This document shows, piece by piece, positions 50,983-62,904 of a stretch of 64,000 bases of DNA (within the stretch, counting starts at the first letter, position 1; every line of letters starts with the position of its first letter). The notes under the pieces are model-generated. The model had not been told where the DNA came from and searched no databases. It saw only the letters and a list, made by a program, of their open reading frames with translations. The stretch is from contig OX465579.1 of the NCBI GenBank assembly GCA_950022655.1, positions 179,246,303-179,310,302 on the forward strand, in the 5' to 3' direction. The translations under genes were made by a program, and so were the position numbers. Source of the DNA: Alentia gelatinosa (Eukaryota; Annelida; Polychaeta; Phyllodocida; Polynoidae).

Positions 50983-51600
50983 ATGGTTGGGTGACGGGTC
51001 CAGCCGAAGCTCCTCCCGAGCACCACTACAGTCCCACCCGCTAACCCGCAGCTGTGTTTTACCACAACCACCCAGCACCGTGGTTCTGCCCTCGAGGATC
51101 ACAGGGAGGTCAAACACCCTCACAGAGCGGAGAAGCAAGACGCCCTGGTCAGTGGACACTACCCTGATCGCATCTCTCGGGATCCCAGAACTCTATCCGG
51201 AGAAGGGACACACTGGTCCGACCCTCTCCTCCTAGAGAACCGAGATACTCTGACTCCACCCCCTAGGGGACCAGAACCGGTCAACAGCTAGTCCTGAGAA
51301 CTAGCTCCCGTCGGTGGAGCACAGAGACAGAGCCCTGCAGAGAGACCGCACATAGTCTCTCAACACCCCAGTGTGTCTCAGTAAGCCACAGCAGGCTGCT
51401 TATATACAGCCCATGTCCCCACTGAGCATGTGCAAGAATCCCGCTGATTCTCCAAAGGGGTATTCTTAGTCAGCCTGGTCACCAGCAAACCAGTGGTTCC
51501 TGCTAGTTGCCTGGCCAACTCCTCAGGATCAATCCTCACTGCTGGTTCTCAACCTGACAGGTGAGAAACCAGTGTAGACTGGTCCCAACACGGTGTCTAT
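50983..51600. mobile_element. Possible solo LTR or other GC-rich insert
   Basis: A GC-rich block in AT-rich intron: starts near TGTAATGGTTGGGTGACGGG, has TTATATACAGCCC near 51398 (TATA-like), and ends near CTCAACCTGACA. The TG...CA borders and internal TATA box suggest an LTR, but no second copy or target duplication is present here. Confidence 0.35.
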
Positions 51601-52608
51601 AATAGCCAGCGGCGGGTGGCCTTTTCCAAAACCACGGGAAAACAAGTTGTATCAACCTGTCCCACAGCTTGGTCGGCTGTCCCGGCCGCGGCTATACTTA
51701 CAAAGGCGTAGTAGACGTGCCCAAGTCATAGTCGACTTGCACGGGTCCCTACACAAACATAAGCTACACAAGGTATTTCAATGGAGAAACAAACCAGTGC
51801 TCATTGCTGTCAAGTTGGACAGAACAATTGTGATGGAACAGCTGCTATTTGATCAGAATCATACCAGATTTACAAAGAGAGAATGTGGTTGACCTACCCT
51901 GAAACATTTTAAATTGCAATAGCAGCAAAAGATAAGAACTCAGATTCAATGCGGAAATATGTGCATGGAAACTGAGACATTGCTTGATGACATTGATTAT
52001 ATTCTTTTGTTTATATGACAAGCTATCATATCTAATTCTAAAATTTCATAATATCCTGTTAAGCAATACACAAATGAGACATGTCTTTGTTTTTGGATGG
52101 GTCTTCCACAAAAGTGATCAGGTTTGTGGAAGGCTTTGCTGTTATGATCATTATGTTGGTCGCCCGAACAGTCATGCTTCGCTGATCACAATAAAGACAA
52201 CACTGTTTGAAAAACACCTACAGGTGTCTAAACTTGCCCAGAAATGCCCAGAAGCTGTGCTTGGTTGTATGATATTTACTCGGCCGGGAGGTCACTCTGC
52301 ATCCTACTGGCTACCAATACCCAAGTAGATCACACAGGTTGGAATAATGATAAATGCTTAACAAACACTTCCAGGCCATTCTATTAGCCCACATTTCACA
52401 GGCAGACACACCCCTGAGGAGACTTAGCAATGTGCTTACCTGGCTTTAAGGGCTTGCACTGTGGTGGCCTCATGGTGGAGCCTACAATTGAGCATCGACA
52501 TATTTATTTGGTTGTAGTTTTTATTTGATTAAAATCAAATATAGTAAATAGGCGTCAGCTGTTGTCAGCTGGTTTTATGAATCAGCAAGGCAGTGGATAT
52601 TATAATAA
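51601..52608. other. Host intron 5, no recognised feature
   Basis: Open frames at 51593-51892 and 51984-52328 carry no family motif. The DNA between is AT-rich. Confidence 0.4.
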
Positions 52609-53159
52609 TGTAGCGTTCCCTCTTGTCGCTGAAAGTGTATGACCACTTTCCACGATCGACAGCCGACTAGAGGTTCCGAGACTTCAGTCGCTACCCTGTA
52701 CTTACCGTGCCAGTACAGGTGGGTTCAGTTTTATCCGCTGGAAAGGGGAGGGAGAAACCGGATATACCTACTACCGCTTAACTACGAAGACAAAACCAGA
52801 CTCCGGACTGTTTCAGTTAACCGATCTTTTATTACAGTATATCTGTACAATACGTTAGTGCTTCAGGGCACCAACTAGCGCGGGAAGAGATACTGGTCTC
52901 TTCAACGTTGAAAGGTGCTACAACACAACCTAACCAACACGTGAGGCTTCAGACGTTCACTCTGCAAAGAGGCACCGCGAGAAGTCCTGCCAACCCGCTG
53001 TGGACTCAGCCTTATATAGTGGCTGAGTTACGTAATGCGGGCGAACCCGTAGTATTTGCATACCGCGGATCCGCCGGCCATACCGCACAGCAGGGATCGG
53101 CACTCGCGCCACCTAGCGTTAAAGTGAAACAACGCTGCTCGACTACCCTGCCCCCTACA
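52609..53159 (-). repeat. 3' LTR of the Gypsy element
   Basis: 551 bp, TG...CA ends, left on the plus strand. Contains TTATATAGTGGCTGAG, a TATA-like element in plus orientation. In minus (element) sense, no TATA box could be fixed. Confidence 0.9.
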
Positions 53160-53160
53160 T

Positions 53161-53177
53161 TACCCCTCCCAGCTTTT
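53161..53177 (-). other. Polypurine tract
   Basis: In element sense AAAAGCTGGGAGGGGTA, one base from the 3' LTR; primes plus-strand DNA synthesis. Confidence 0.7.
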
Positions 53178-54734
53178 ACGGGGGGGGGGGATCCGGCAAC
53201 CGATGTGTTGCGAGGGGACTTCCCGAAAAAGTTTTACAACTAAGTCGAGCAGTTCTGAATAAGTGTCTAACCATTCAACGTTCACAAAGAATCTTTTTAC
53301 TGATACCAATGTATGATAAAAGTTGAGATGGGAAATTATAATATATTACACATTTTAAGTGCTGAAAAAGGAAGACATAAGGCTGATACGGTATGTAAAA
53401 ATGGAGTAGCCTCGCTACCACCTTGATAAATAATAAAATGTGACAATATCACCCGTCTCGCCGATGTCGTTGGCTTCTCCCTGGCTTCCTTGAGTATCGG
53501 GCGGAGAAGACTCACCGGTCTGGACCTACAAATGGTCAGCCCAAACCAGCGAGCACCCCGCCTCCCACTGTTCCGGAGTTGTAAGCCAGGGATAACATAG
53601 TTTTTTAGTGTCGAGCCTGGCAGACCCGTCAGTGTGGGGACCTACTCGATCCAGCCCCCTGCTTCCGGGCGCCAGGCTTCCAACTGTCTTCCTTGCACAC
53701 CTCCAGCTTAGTTAGGGGGAGCAATTCTGCGAACCCCCCCCACCTTGATAACATCAGAATGGCCCGTCCCGCGGTGAGTTCTTCTGATGAGGTGAAGAGA
53801 AGTAGTGTGTATAAAGGAGAAAGAAAAAGATAGAACATTCCTTTTCTCTCCGTGAAGGAGTTCCCATCTCCATAAAAGTTGGTATCAGCATCCTTATGGC
53901 GTGGCACGCTATATCCGTCTCTCGTGGATAGGAGTTGCAGGAACCACTGAAGGCCCCAACCCCCATCCACACAGTGGTTGACACTTTCCTCACTGGCAAA
54001 AGACCGTGCGAATTCAACGTCAACCACCCCACAGGGAACCAAAACCACTTGCCGAAGCCGGGTCTCAGCCCCCCACACAGTCTCTACGCTCTCCGCGGAA
54101 TTAGACCGGAGTCCAACTCGCAGAAAGCACCGCAGGCCGGAGTGTTTCGTAATGGGGCCCTGCTACGAGGCTACCATTGAGAGACCCTTCAGCCTTCTGA
54201 AACCCGAGCTGTGCAGCAAAAATTCACCTGGGGGTGATTCTCCGTGGCCCAACGCGAGACCGCTTTTCTATTTTGACCCCCCTGTACTACCCCTCCCAGC
54301 GACCACGGAGGCAGCTGATCGAAGCACCGCTTATATGGGAGACCAAACCAGTCACCCTCCCCACCCAAAACTGAATTTTAGGTGTGGGTGATCCCCAGAT
54401 AAGAACTACGGGAGTTAATATCTTAGGAGCCGGCGGACGGACAGGCACAAATAACTAGGGTTGAATGTGTCTAGCCATCCTCTGCGGCAGGAAGTGTCCT
54501 GCCTCTCTCCATCTCACAGTGATACTGGGGAAACTCAATGTGGGATGGACCGATACTGCCTAGCTACAGGCCCTCAGCCAGCTGGCCTCTCGCCGGAACA
54601 AACGGGTTGTTCCTCAGCAGGGTCCTCAGCTGGAGGGGCGACTGTAGCTGACGGGGTAGCGGGCCTCGTCGCGGCAGCCTGCTGACCAACATTCGGTGGT
54701 GGGCTTAGTGGGTCTGTGACCCTGAACCTAGCCA
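53178..54734 (-). other. Gypsy 3' region without firm coding capacity
   Basis: Frames are short and unlike any family. TACCCCTCCCAGC at 54288-54300 repeats 13 bases of the polypurine tract (53161-53173), 1.1 kb further inside. The region could be untranslated sequence or a decayed end of the accessory ORF. Confidence 0.45.
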
Positions 54735-56220
54735 TCACCACGTTGAGGTCAGCCGTGCTGATGTCGTCAGCAATACCCACGTCACCGCTGAAGTAAACGG
54801 CAACGGGGCGAACACTCTACCAATATCCTCGAAATCCACACCGAACGGGACCTGCTGCTGACGTGGTGGCACGTAAGCGGGTCTCGTCGTAGTGCGGGTC
54901 ACTGACGGCGGCTGCCTCAGAGAAAACTGTGGAGATTCCGAGGAACTTCCACCAGGGGTGCTCTGAGGACGGTTACGCGGAGCAGTCTCCATAGCCGAAG
55001 CCTGGGGCGACTGTCCATCTAGGGCATAATCCCTCTCCGGACCCCAATCCAACAATGCGCCAGCTTGCTGCATTGTCAGCTTTGGGGTATCCACGAAGTC
55101 GAGATACCGCCCCCTTCGACGTTGATGAAACAACCACGCTGCTTCCGCAAACGCGATGTTAGACGGTTCAACGTCAAACATGCTCACACCCATCATCGTA
55201 CGACACCTGTAGTCGTAGTCCTGAAGGTTGAGCTCCAAACACGCCAACCGCGCCTCACAGGCCGCCAGCTTTGCAGCCATGTTTTCCAATGGCTGTTGAG
55301 CGATGACGCACTCGTACTCTGCTACCCGCATCTGTGCTATCCTAAACTTGATGATCGACTGATCATCTACTCGCTTCAAGTAGGTCTGCATGTGATACGG
55401 GCGCCAATCTGTCTTAGCTACGCTAGCCAGTGTCAGCTTTTGATCACCGGAGTACACATTGATCTGTTCCCATGGCGTTCAGGCTTCACCTCTTCCTCGC
55501 GGGAAGGCTTGGGCTGGGACGCTACCTTAGGAGCAGGGCGCTGAGGTTGGGCAGAGAAGGGTACTCCTCTTCCGTGCCACCAACCGTGCCTCTTTCCTCG
55601 TCAGGTTTAGGGGCCACGTTTGTCTCTTTTAGGCGAGCACCAGCAGTGCTTGTCGACACCGAACCGTCAGACGAGACCGCTGTCTCTGCAGAACCCTTAG
55701 AGGATTTCTCCCCCTTGGGCGCATTCGACCCCTTCCGGCCAGGCTTTTCCTTAGCTGGGCCCGTCTTTGAGGAACGCAGAACGTCCCCCAAAGTTACAGA
55801 GCCCGGCGTCTGGCTTCGCCCTGAGCAGCTCGACCTTGAGTCGTCGTCCGAGTCATCACTGGACTTAGACGAGTTCTTGGTCTTCTTAGCAGCCGGTCTG
55901 CGTTTCGCGGAGTCAGTACTCCGGTCCCGCTTCACGCTGCTACCACGCGCTGCTACCACGCGCTTCATCCGGTCCCAGTCCGCCGAGCTTATCCGCAGAG
56001 TTGCACCGAAGTTACGATTCTGCTTCCAAGACACGGTGTACTTGCCGTCCGAAGCCTTGCGTTTGGGTTCGACACCCTTACTTAGGGCCTCAGAAGCCAG
56101 CCCTACGAACTTACTGAAAAGCCGCATGGTCCTCTCCCTATCCCGAACTGCACCGATCCCATGCTCGTCCAACATGTGACGAATCATCCAAGATCGGCGC
56201 GACAAACCCGAGTGGTCCAA
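54735..56220 (-). pseudogene. Gypsy accessory ORF region downstream of integrase
   Basis: Two open stretches, 56220-55522 (232 codons) and 55457-54735 (240 codons), need frame changes between them. The first begins MDHSGLSRRSWMIRHMLDEH and has a basic, Ser/Lys/Asp-rich middle (KKTKNSSKSSDDSDDDS). The second holds KLTLASVAKTDWRPYHMQTY, then a helical segment (LAACEARLACLELNL) and a Pro/Gln/Ser-rich tail. I see no signal peptide, transmembrane helix or zinc knuckle, so it does not look like an envelope protein. It is in the env position; function unknown. Confidence 0.5.
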
Positions 56221-56485
56221 TTCAATCTGACCACCATTACGTGTCTCAAGAAGGTACAGGTTGATGATCGAGAGAGATTAAAAACCATCAAAATAGAAGG
56301 TTATGGCAAGTAGCGCAGCCTCTGGAGGGCCCTCTTTGGGGATTCCCTTCCAGCAAAGTCGACTTGCCGCCATAAGTCTGTCTTTTATCAAGTTTCAACC
56401 ATCATCGCATTCGATCAACCAACCCTAGGATACGCAGGTTTGGTCAGCGTACTTCTCGTTGTGTACACCCGACAACTCCGCACCA

Positions 56486-58076
56486 CTACTCCTTGTAGTT
56501 GAGCGCAGCCTTGCCTCGTATTTGGGCGCTACGGCGGGTGGTGGAATTGTATTCCAATTCTGTTTTCTTATTCACTGATCTTCCATGTTTCGTGTACATA
56601 GAACGATCAGTGGGGCCTTTGTAGTCCTCTGCTTCGGGCTTCCAATCCTCCCAGTCTTCCTCTCTCGAGTCAGACGGGGGTATCTTCACCTTACGCGGAC
56701 GACCCGGCTTCCGCCGTGTTGGCGGAGGGCCCTTGCAACTCTTACCGGCCTTGACTCGGGACTTCCCTGCCCTATGAGCGGGTCTCGCTGAAAGCGGTAC
56801 CTGCTGGGGCTGAGACTCCGCGCTATCAAAGCCAACTCTCTTGCGCGTACAGTGCCATGCTCGCAAGCGAGCAACATGCGACTTATAGCGTTTCCGTGTC
56901 CAGTCATCTTCGATGACTACTGACAGCACTTCAACTATAATAAATGGACCATCCTAGTTTGGGGCGAGTTTTACGTTCACTAACGGTGTGTGGTATCGTA
57001 TTACCCTATCTCCAACCTGGAATTTTCTCGGCTTTAGTCTAACATCATGTCCAGACCGCTGCCACTCCATGGCTTTCTCCAGGCCTTGCCTTGCTCGGTA
57101 GTAAGCCTCCACAAAGCGTTCCCGAAGTTCTTCCACGAAACCAATGGGGCAAGGTATCTCTGCGGATATCCCGGGTACCCCATATACAATGTCTGCGGGC
57201 ATCACAATCTCTTCTCCGAAGACAAGTAGATTAGGTGAACACCCCGTACTAGAATGAATAGTCCCATTATAAGCATGCACTATGTATGGTGCTAACTCAT
57301 CCCAGTTACTCCAGCTCTCATTGACCATAGTGCATAAGCACTGTTTCAACGTTCTATTGAACCGCTTTACCATCCCATCTGACTGTGGGCGGTACGGGTT
57401 GGTGTGTGTTTTCTTTATCTCCAGTTCTCTACACATTTCCTGCCAGATCTGGGATTCAAATTCTCGTCCCTGGTCGGAATGTAAAATACTCGGAGCTCCG
57501 AAAGGTAGCACCCAATTCTTCACAAGTGCTTCCACGCAGGTAGCAGCTTTGTGATCCTTCATGGGATAGATCTGCACATATTTTGTGTAATAATCCATCA
57601 CCACCATGATACACGTGTTGCCGTCATCGGACTCATCGATACCAGAGATGATATTGAGAGCAATGCGTGCAAACCGGACTCCGAATAAGTCCTGTTGTAA
57701 TGGCATCTTCCCTAGACATTCGCCGGGCTTAACCCTACAACAGATTGAGCATTCCAGAACCCATTGCTGTATGTCTGCGCTCATTCCGGGCCAGTAGTAG
57801 TGTCGCTTTATCTTAGCGGCAGTCCTACGTTTTACCGAAATGGGCCGAAATTCTATGCTCATGGCACAGAGTCAAAAGCCCAGGACGCAGTGAAATTGGT
57901 ACAACCAGCTGTAAGTGCTTCCGTACTGGACACACAGTGGTTCTGACCCTATATAACACATTATCCCTCACAGTTAACTCCGTCCACTGACTACAGAGGG
58001 TCTGGAACTCCCGGTTTTCAATTGAGAGCTCTGACCCTCTAGGTCTGTGGAGACCATTCCTTACCAGTTTAATCAA
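56486..58076 (-). pseudogene. Gypsy integrase, catalytic Glu replaced
   Basis: Reading leftward: an N-terminal zinc-binding part (LCHEHRISAHFG, then after a frameshift near 57840 YYWPGM and CSICCRVKPGEC), the core with MDYYTKYV (first Asp) and LHSDQGREFES (second Asp), and PQSDGMVKRFNRTL, where the usual Glu of the DDE triad is Lys (AAG, plus-strand CTT at 57365-57367). A C-terminal DNA-binding part follows, ending in a basic tail (RRKPGRPRKVK). Frame also changes near 56940. Integration by this protein is not expected. Confidence 0.85.
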
Positions 58077-59470
58077 CCGAACATCTCCGGATCACTCTGT
58101 TGAGCTTCACGGGTCTGTTCCAGCATCCACTGATAAAACGCGGGATCAGGATAACCCATCTGGTGCAGTGCAGCCAAGATAGCATCATGTTCCCCACAGT
58201 CTACACAGTTGGGCCGTCCACACTTACGCAATGGTCTCCGTGAGAGACTATCCGCGTTGATGTGTGACTTACCGGGTCTGTGCTCTATTTGGCAGTTCTT
58301 AAGTCCAAACTCGGACAGAGCCGCCAACCATCTTCCGATCATTCCTTCAGCGTCTTTAAAGTTAAAGAGCCATTTCAAAGAGGAATGATCCGTATGTAAA
58401 GTGAAATCTCCACCTCCGAGGAAGTGTCGATATTTCCTTACGTATACTACCACAGCGAGGAGTTCTCTCTTTGTGGTACAGTAGTTCCGTTGTGCCTTAT
58501 TCAAGCTATTGCTCGCCAAAGCTATCGGAACTTCAACCCCATTCTGTATCTGCGACAGTGCCGCTCCAATACTTTCATTGCTCGCGTCAGTATCAAGGAT
58601 GAACCGACCTTGGGGCAATGGGTAATGGAGGACTGGAGTTTCTTCAAACTTTCTTTTTAGTCCCGAGAAAGCGTCTTCAGCCGCGGAGTTCCATGGGATC
58701 TCCTTTGACTTTCCGGCCTTATCTAGGACTACATATTGCCGTAACGCATGGGCAGTTTCGGAAAAACCCGGGATAAAGTCACGATAATATGAACAGAATC
58801 CAAGGAAAGATCTCACTTCTTTTATATTCCAGGGTCGAGGCCACTTGGCCACTACGTCCAACTTAGATGGGCCAGCGCGGATACCATCACCCGCGACTAT
58901 CCTACCTAAGTACTCCACTGAGCATTTAAACAATCGACACTTCTGAGGTTTGAGTTTCAAGCCGTAAGACTTTAGTCGTTCAAATACCTCAGCAAGGTTA
59001 TTTAGACACCATGGATTCAAACGTTGCGGGGGTGTTGCATAGGCCAAAGGGCATTACTGTAAATTCATACAGCCCTTCATGGATAGTGAAAGCCGTTTTT
59101 GGCTGATCCTCACTAGCCATCTTCACCTGCCAATACCCGGATCGGAGATCCAAGGTACAAAACCATTGGTTCCCTCCCAAGAGTCGAGACTCTCATCGAT
59201 CCGCAGTATAGGGTAAGCATTCTTCCGGGTGATACCGTTCAGTTTTCTGTAATCGATACAGAACCGGCAAGTACCATCCTTCTTCGTAACCATAACCACA
59301 GGGCTGGCCCAAGGGCTTTCACTGGGCAAGATTACTTCTTGGGAAAGCATATTCCGTAACTCCTCTTCCAAAACTTCCCGCTTTATGGGCGGTAACCTTC
59401 GGTAGGGTAGTCTAAATGGAATGTTTCCCTCTGTGTCAATGTGGTGCTCCACGCGATCAGTCCTACCCAA
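58073..59470 (-). pseudogene. Gypsy reverse transcriptase / RNase H with active-site deletion
   Basis: Blocks: LPPIKREVLEEELRNML, SPWASPVVMVTKKDGTCRFC with DYRKLN, DLRSGYWQVKMA (first Asp) and TVMPFGLCNTPATFE. At 59003-59015 the frame jumps directly to LNNLAEVFERLKSYGLKL. The intervening segment that normally carries the YxDD motif is absent. The connection (FLGFCSYYRDFIPGFSE) and RNase H (FILDTDASNESIGAALSQ; TLHTDHSSLKWL) remain. The deletion alone abolishes polymerase activity. Confidence 0.87.
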
Positions 59471-59482
59471 AGGGTCTCCTGG

Positions 59483-60523
59483 TCATGCAAAGATCTTACT
59501 CCACCTTCCTAGCATACCCCTTAATTCACGCTGTTCTGCACTTGTTAATGCATCTGCAGCAGTGATCAGAGTCTCTAGGGTCTCATGCAGAACTGCAGAC
59601 CCGGGATCACTTTCCAGGTTTGCGTTCACACATCCAATCCTCACTTCTCCCGGGTCGTCGTTGGTAGGCGCAATACCTAGAGGACAAACCTCCACTGTAT
59701 CTACCATGTTAGCCAATATTACTTGGCCGACAATGTCGCCTTTCTTCAATGCTATCCTCCCCGTCGTATGATTACTAACGGGTATGGATCCGATCCGAGC
59801 ACTACCCACGAGGGTATCCCAAGCCTGCAGTCCTTTGTCGGGGAACAACATTGGATCAGGCTCAAACATAGCATCTGCCAATGGGAAGTCACCTTCCCCA
59901 GCTATTAGCACATTTACCATCTGCTGAGGGGCTATGCTCACATCCTGCCTGACAGAGACCACTCAAGATATCCGTCTACAGGAACATTCTACTTCCGGCT
60001 GTTCTGGGTGTTTAATCCGGAGCAAACCTTGTTGAAGGTCCAATGAGACTCCATACAAAGCCTGAAAGTCTATACCTATTATTCCATTCTCCTCGATATC
60101 ACTGAGTATGGGACTCCACACTAGTTCAGTGTTACCTACTGAGATCTGAATAATTACTTTACCGTAGCATTTTAACGGAGTACCATTAGCAGCCCGTGCA
60201 CTTGCTTCCGAAACTTTACATTCCGGATCAAACTCAAAAGTTTTATATAGATTGTGATTTAACACAGAGCGACTTTCTCCGGTATCAACCAACAGATCTA
60301 CTTTCAACCCTTGAATTCTTACAGGTACATACCACCGTCTCCCTCCTAATGGAGAGGCTGCTGAATGAACCGGGAAATACCATCGAGGGTGCCGAGGTCC
60401 CATCCACGTTGGCGTAGCCATTGTAGACATGGGTGTTTCGGAGATAGATACCGAGAACAGATTGTAGCAATCTGATCCGAGATCTCTGGTCCGAGCAGGA
60501 TTCCTACTGCTCGCGGGTTCCAT
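59483..60523 (-). pseudogene. Gypsy protease and linker to RT
   Basis: Frame 60523-59963 has VDLLVDTGESRSVLN, the retropepsin D-T-G triad followed by Glu-Ser instead of the common Ala-Ser, and GIIGIDFQALYG near the end. Frame 59962-59483 continues with a linker of about 160 residues (GRIALKKGDIVGQVILANMV), typical of the segment between protease and RT. Each change of frame is a probable lesion. Confidence 0.75.
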
Positions 60524-60599
60524 GGTTAGTGTACTCTGGCGTACAGTTGCTTGGGCTACTGTTTCGCCACCTACTGCAGCCCTTTCTAGTTTACCGGAT

Positions 60600-62061
60600 C
60601 CTCATATGGGGATGGTAGACTCCACAGCAGCCAACTTCTGGGGACATTCCAGGGAAATGTGCCCAGTTTTTCCACACTGCCAACAACGCCGAGTATCCAA
60701 TTGGTTTTTCTCCAACTGTGATAACCGTTCGTTGATCTGCAGTAACATTTCAGCCACAGAAGGAGATTCCTCAGAACCCTTCCCCGCAACCTGTTCCTTC
60801 ATCTGGGGATTCCCATCTCTGGGTCTCCCTGGATTCAACCACCCACGGCCCCTACTGCGGAAGCCACGACGTCCGAGTACCATTGACCGCACTGCAGAGA
60901 GTACATCCTCCACCTCAGGGTCGCTGGTTTCATCTGTCGCCAACTCATCCTTTTCCCAGGATGGGGTCAGCATAGCTACCCGGGTTTTACCCACAGGCTT
61001 GCCATACTGTCCGAACAGGGCACACCTTTGTTCATAGGCGTCCACTATTCTCAACACCTGTATGAGGCTCATACCAGGTTCCCATTTCGAGACCACCTCC
61101 GTTCGGATGTCCTCGTCTCTGAGACCCTTCACAAACTGAGTTTATAGATCCTCATGCAGTGCCGGTGAGTCCAATCTGGTACCGGGGTAAACCTCCATCA
61201 GCAGTTGCTGAAGGGCTAACCCATAAGCACGGGCGGACTCATCCTTACCCTGCATCCGACTTAGGAAAGTCGAGCGGGGGTTCAGTGTTACTAGCTGCCC
61301 ACAGTAATAAGACGCCACTTCCACAAGGGCATCCCATCCGTGCGTAGCTGAACGCCAGAGATAGATTGAACACCTGATCTGCGTTACTCTCCGCAAGCAC
61401 AGGGTTTAGTCCCAATTCTGCTATTGCAGAACTGGACTGTACTCCCCTATCGCTGGCATGCGTAGAGTTCCTCAGAGAGTCCATCGGGGAAGCAAAATTC
61501 ACCGTTGGAGGTCTCCGATCTATACGTGGCGGCGTATATATCTGAGGACCTGTGACATTCCCTTGTGGGGAGTACAGTGGTCCTTAGTTAGGCTCTGCCA
61601 GCCTGGAGTCCTATACTTTAAAGCATAGTCTGCCTCTGCACGCTGGGTGCGTTCCAACACCGCCTTTTCTTGTTCCTCGACCAACACAAGCTGTTCCTTC
61701 CACATGCACAGAGACTCAGCGGCGTTTTTGGCCCGAGAATACACATCCTGCAACATCAACTTAGCGGCCGGGTTACTGGGGATTCTTCTTCCCCACATTC
61801 AGGTCCCTCCTCGGAGTCGCCTATTCGGCTGACCCCGTCCAGGTCCCTGTCCTCTATGGAGTCCGCTCTGGGAGTCCCCATGTTGAACACGGTTGAGCTC
61901 AATTGCTCAGCCACGTTCCTCGCAGCCTTCCTCCGCGGTTGGCCTGCAGCTTCCTGCGGAGTGAGAATATCGGGTGTCCTCTCCGGGTCGGCTGCGCCCT
62001 CCGCTGCAGGGTTCTGCGTGGCGGTCTTCGACCAGGTTTTTATACCCGGTTTCTCCGCCAT
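60600..62061 (-). pseudogene. Gypsy Gag, several frameshifts
   Basis: Starts at ATG 62061 (MAEKPGIKTWSK). The frame then changes near 61790, 61500 and 61390 and is stopped at 61142. Recognisable capsid-like parts are RSTFLSRMQGKDESARAYGL, LDSPALHEDL and VKGLRDEDIRTEVVSKW. A nucleocapsid CCHC knuckle follows (CWQCGKTGHISLEC, about 60650-60700). The open reading frame ends near 60602. It would assemble particles and package RNA if intact. Confidence 0.8.
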
Positions 62062-62102
62062 GCTCCCTCTCCAGTGATCTTCGGCTGTGCAAGCAGCCAA
62101 AG

Positions 62103-62120
62103 ATCCTGGTCACGGCACCA
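62103..62120 (-). other. Primer-binding site, tRNA-His
   Basis: In element sense TGGTGCCGTGACCAGGAT, one base after the 5' LTR. It complements the 3' end of an animal tRNA-His (…TCCTGGTCACGGCA plus CCA). Confidence 0.75.
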
Positions 62121-62121
62121 A

Positions 62122-62672
62122 TGTAGCGTTCCCTCTAGTCGCTGAAAGTGTATGACCACTTTCCACGATCGACAGCCGACTAGAGGTTCCGAGACTTCAG
62201 TCGCTACCCTGTACTTACCGTGCCAGTACAGGTGGGTTCAGTTTTACCCGCTGGAAAGGGGAGGGAGATACCGGATCTACCTACTACCGCTTAACTACGA
62301 AGACAAAACCAGACTCCGGACTGTTTCAGTTAACCAATCTTTTATTACGGTATATCTGTACAATACGTTAGTGCTTCAGGGCACCAACTAGAACGGGAAG
62401 AGATACTGGTCTCTTCAATGTTGAAAGGTGCTACAACACAATCTAACCAACACGTGAGGCTTCAGACGTTCACTCTGCAAAGAGGTACCTCGAGAAGTCC
62501 TGTCAACCCGCTGTGGACTCAGCCTTATATAGTGGCTGAGTTACGTAATGCGGGCGAACCCGTAGTATTTGTATACCGCGGATCCGCCGGCCATACCGCA
62601 CAGCAGGGATCGGTACTCATGCCACCTAGCGTTAAAGTGAAACAACGCTGCTCGACTACCCTGCCCCCTACA
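62122..62672 (-). repeat. 5' LTR of the Gypsy element
   Basis: 551 bp, same length as the other LTR with no indel noticed and about 16 substitutions. Flanked on the right by ATAATAA, as the other LTR is on the left. Confidence 0.9.
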
Positions 62673-62904
62673 ATAATAACTACTTTTAGTCTGGTCTCAT
62701 GTTCTGATAATGCTCACCCCAATAAGGGATTAATTCCGCTAGCTGTGATATATAATTTCTATCCATGAGCAGAGATTTTCCTTGGCCTCTGTTGAGCTTC
62801 TGACTTCTCACATCAAATACAAGTGACTTCTTTGCTAGAGCCTAAAGACATGCTATTTGGTGGGTTTTCGTCAGAGCCAAAGCAAAAATTAGGGGCAAAA
62901 TTAG

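Larger units (their letters stand above)
52609..62672 (-). mobile_element. Ty3/Gypsy LTR retrotransposon with extra 3' ORF region
   Basis: 10.06 kb, coding on the minus strand. Two 551-bp LTRs bound it (52609-53159 and 62122-62672), starting TGTAGCG and ending CCCCTACA. They differ at roughly 16 positions by eye, about 97% identical. ATAATAA flanks both ends. A tRNA-His primer site follows the 5' LTR, and a polypurine tract precedes the 3' LTR. gag, protease, RT/RNase H and integrase are recognisable but damaged. About 1.8 kb of further open frames lies between integrase and the 3' LTR. Confidence 0.92.

Noticed and set aside
55472..56179. Plus-strand ORF opposite the Gypsy accessory region
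   Set aside because: Codon shadow of the minus-strand frame; no start context or motif, and opposite to the element's direction.
55522..56220. Envelope protein in the Gypsy element
   Set aside because: No signal peptide, transmembrane helix, furin-like site or Cys pattern.
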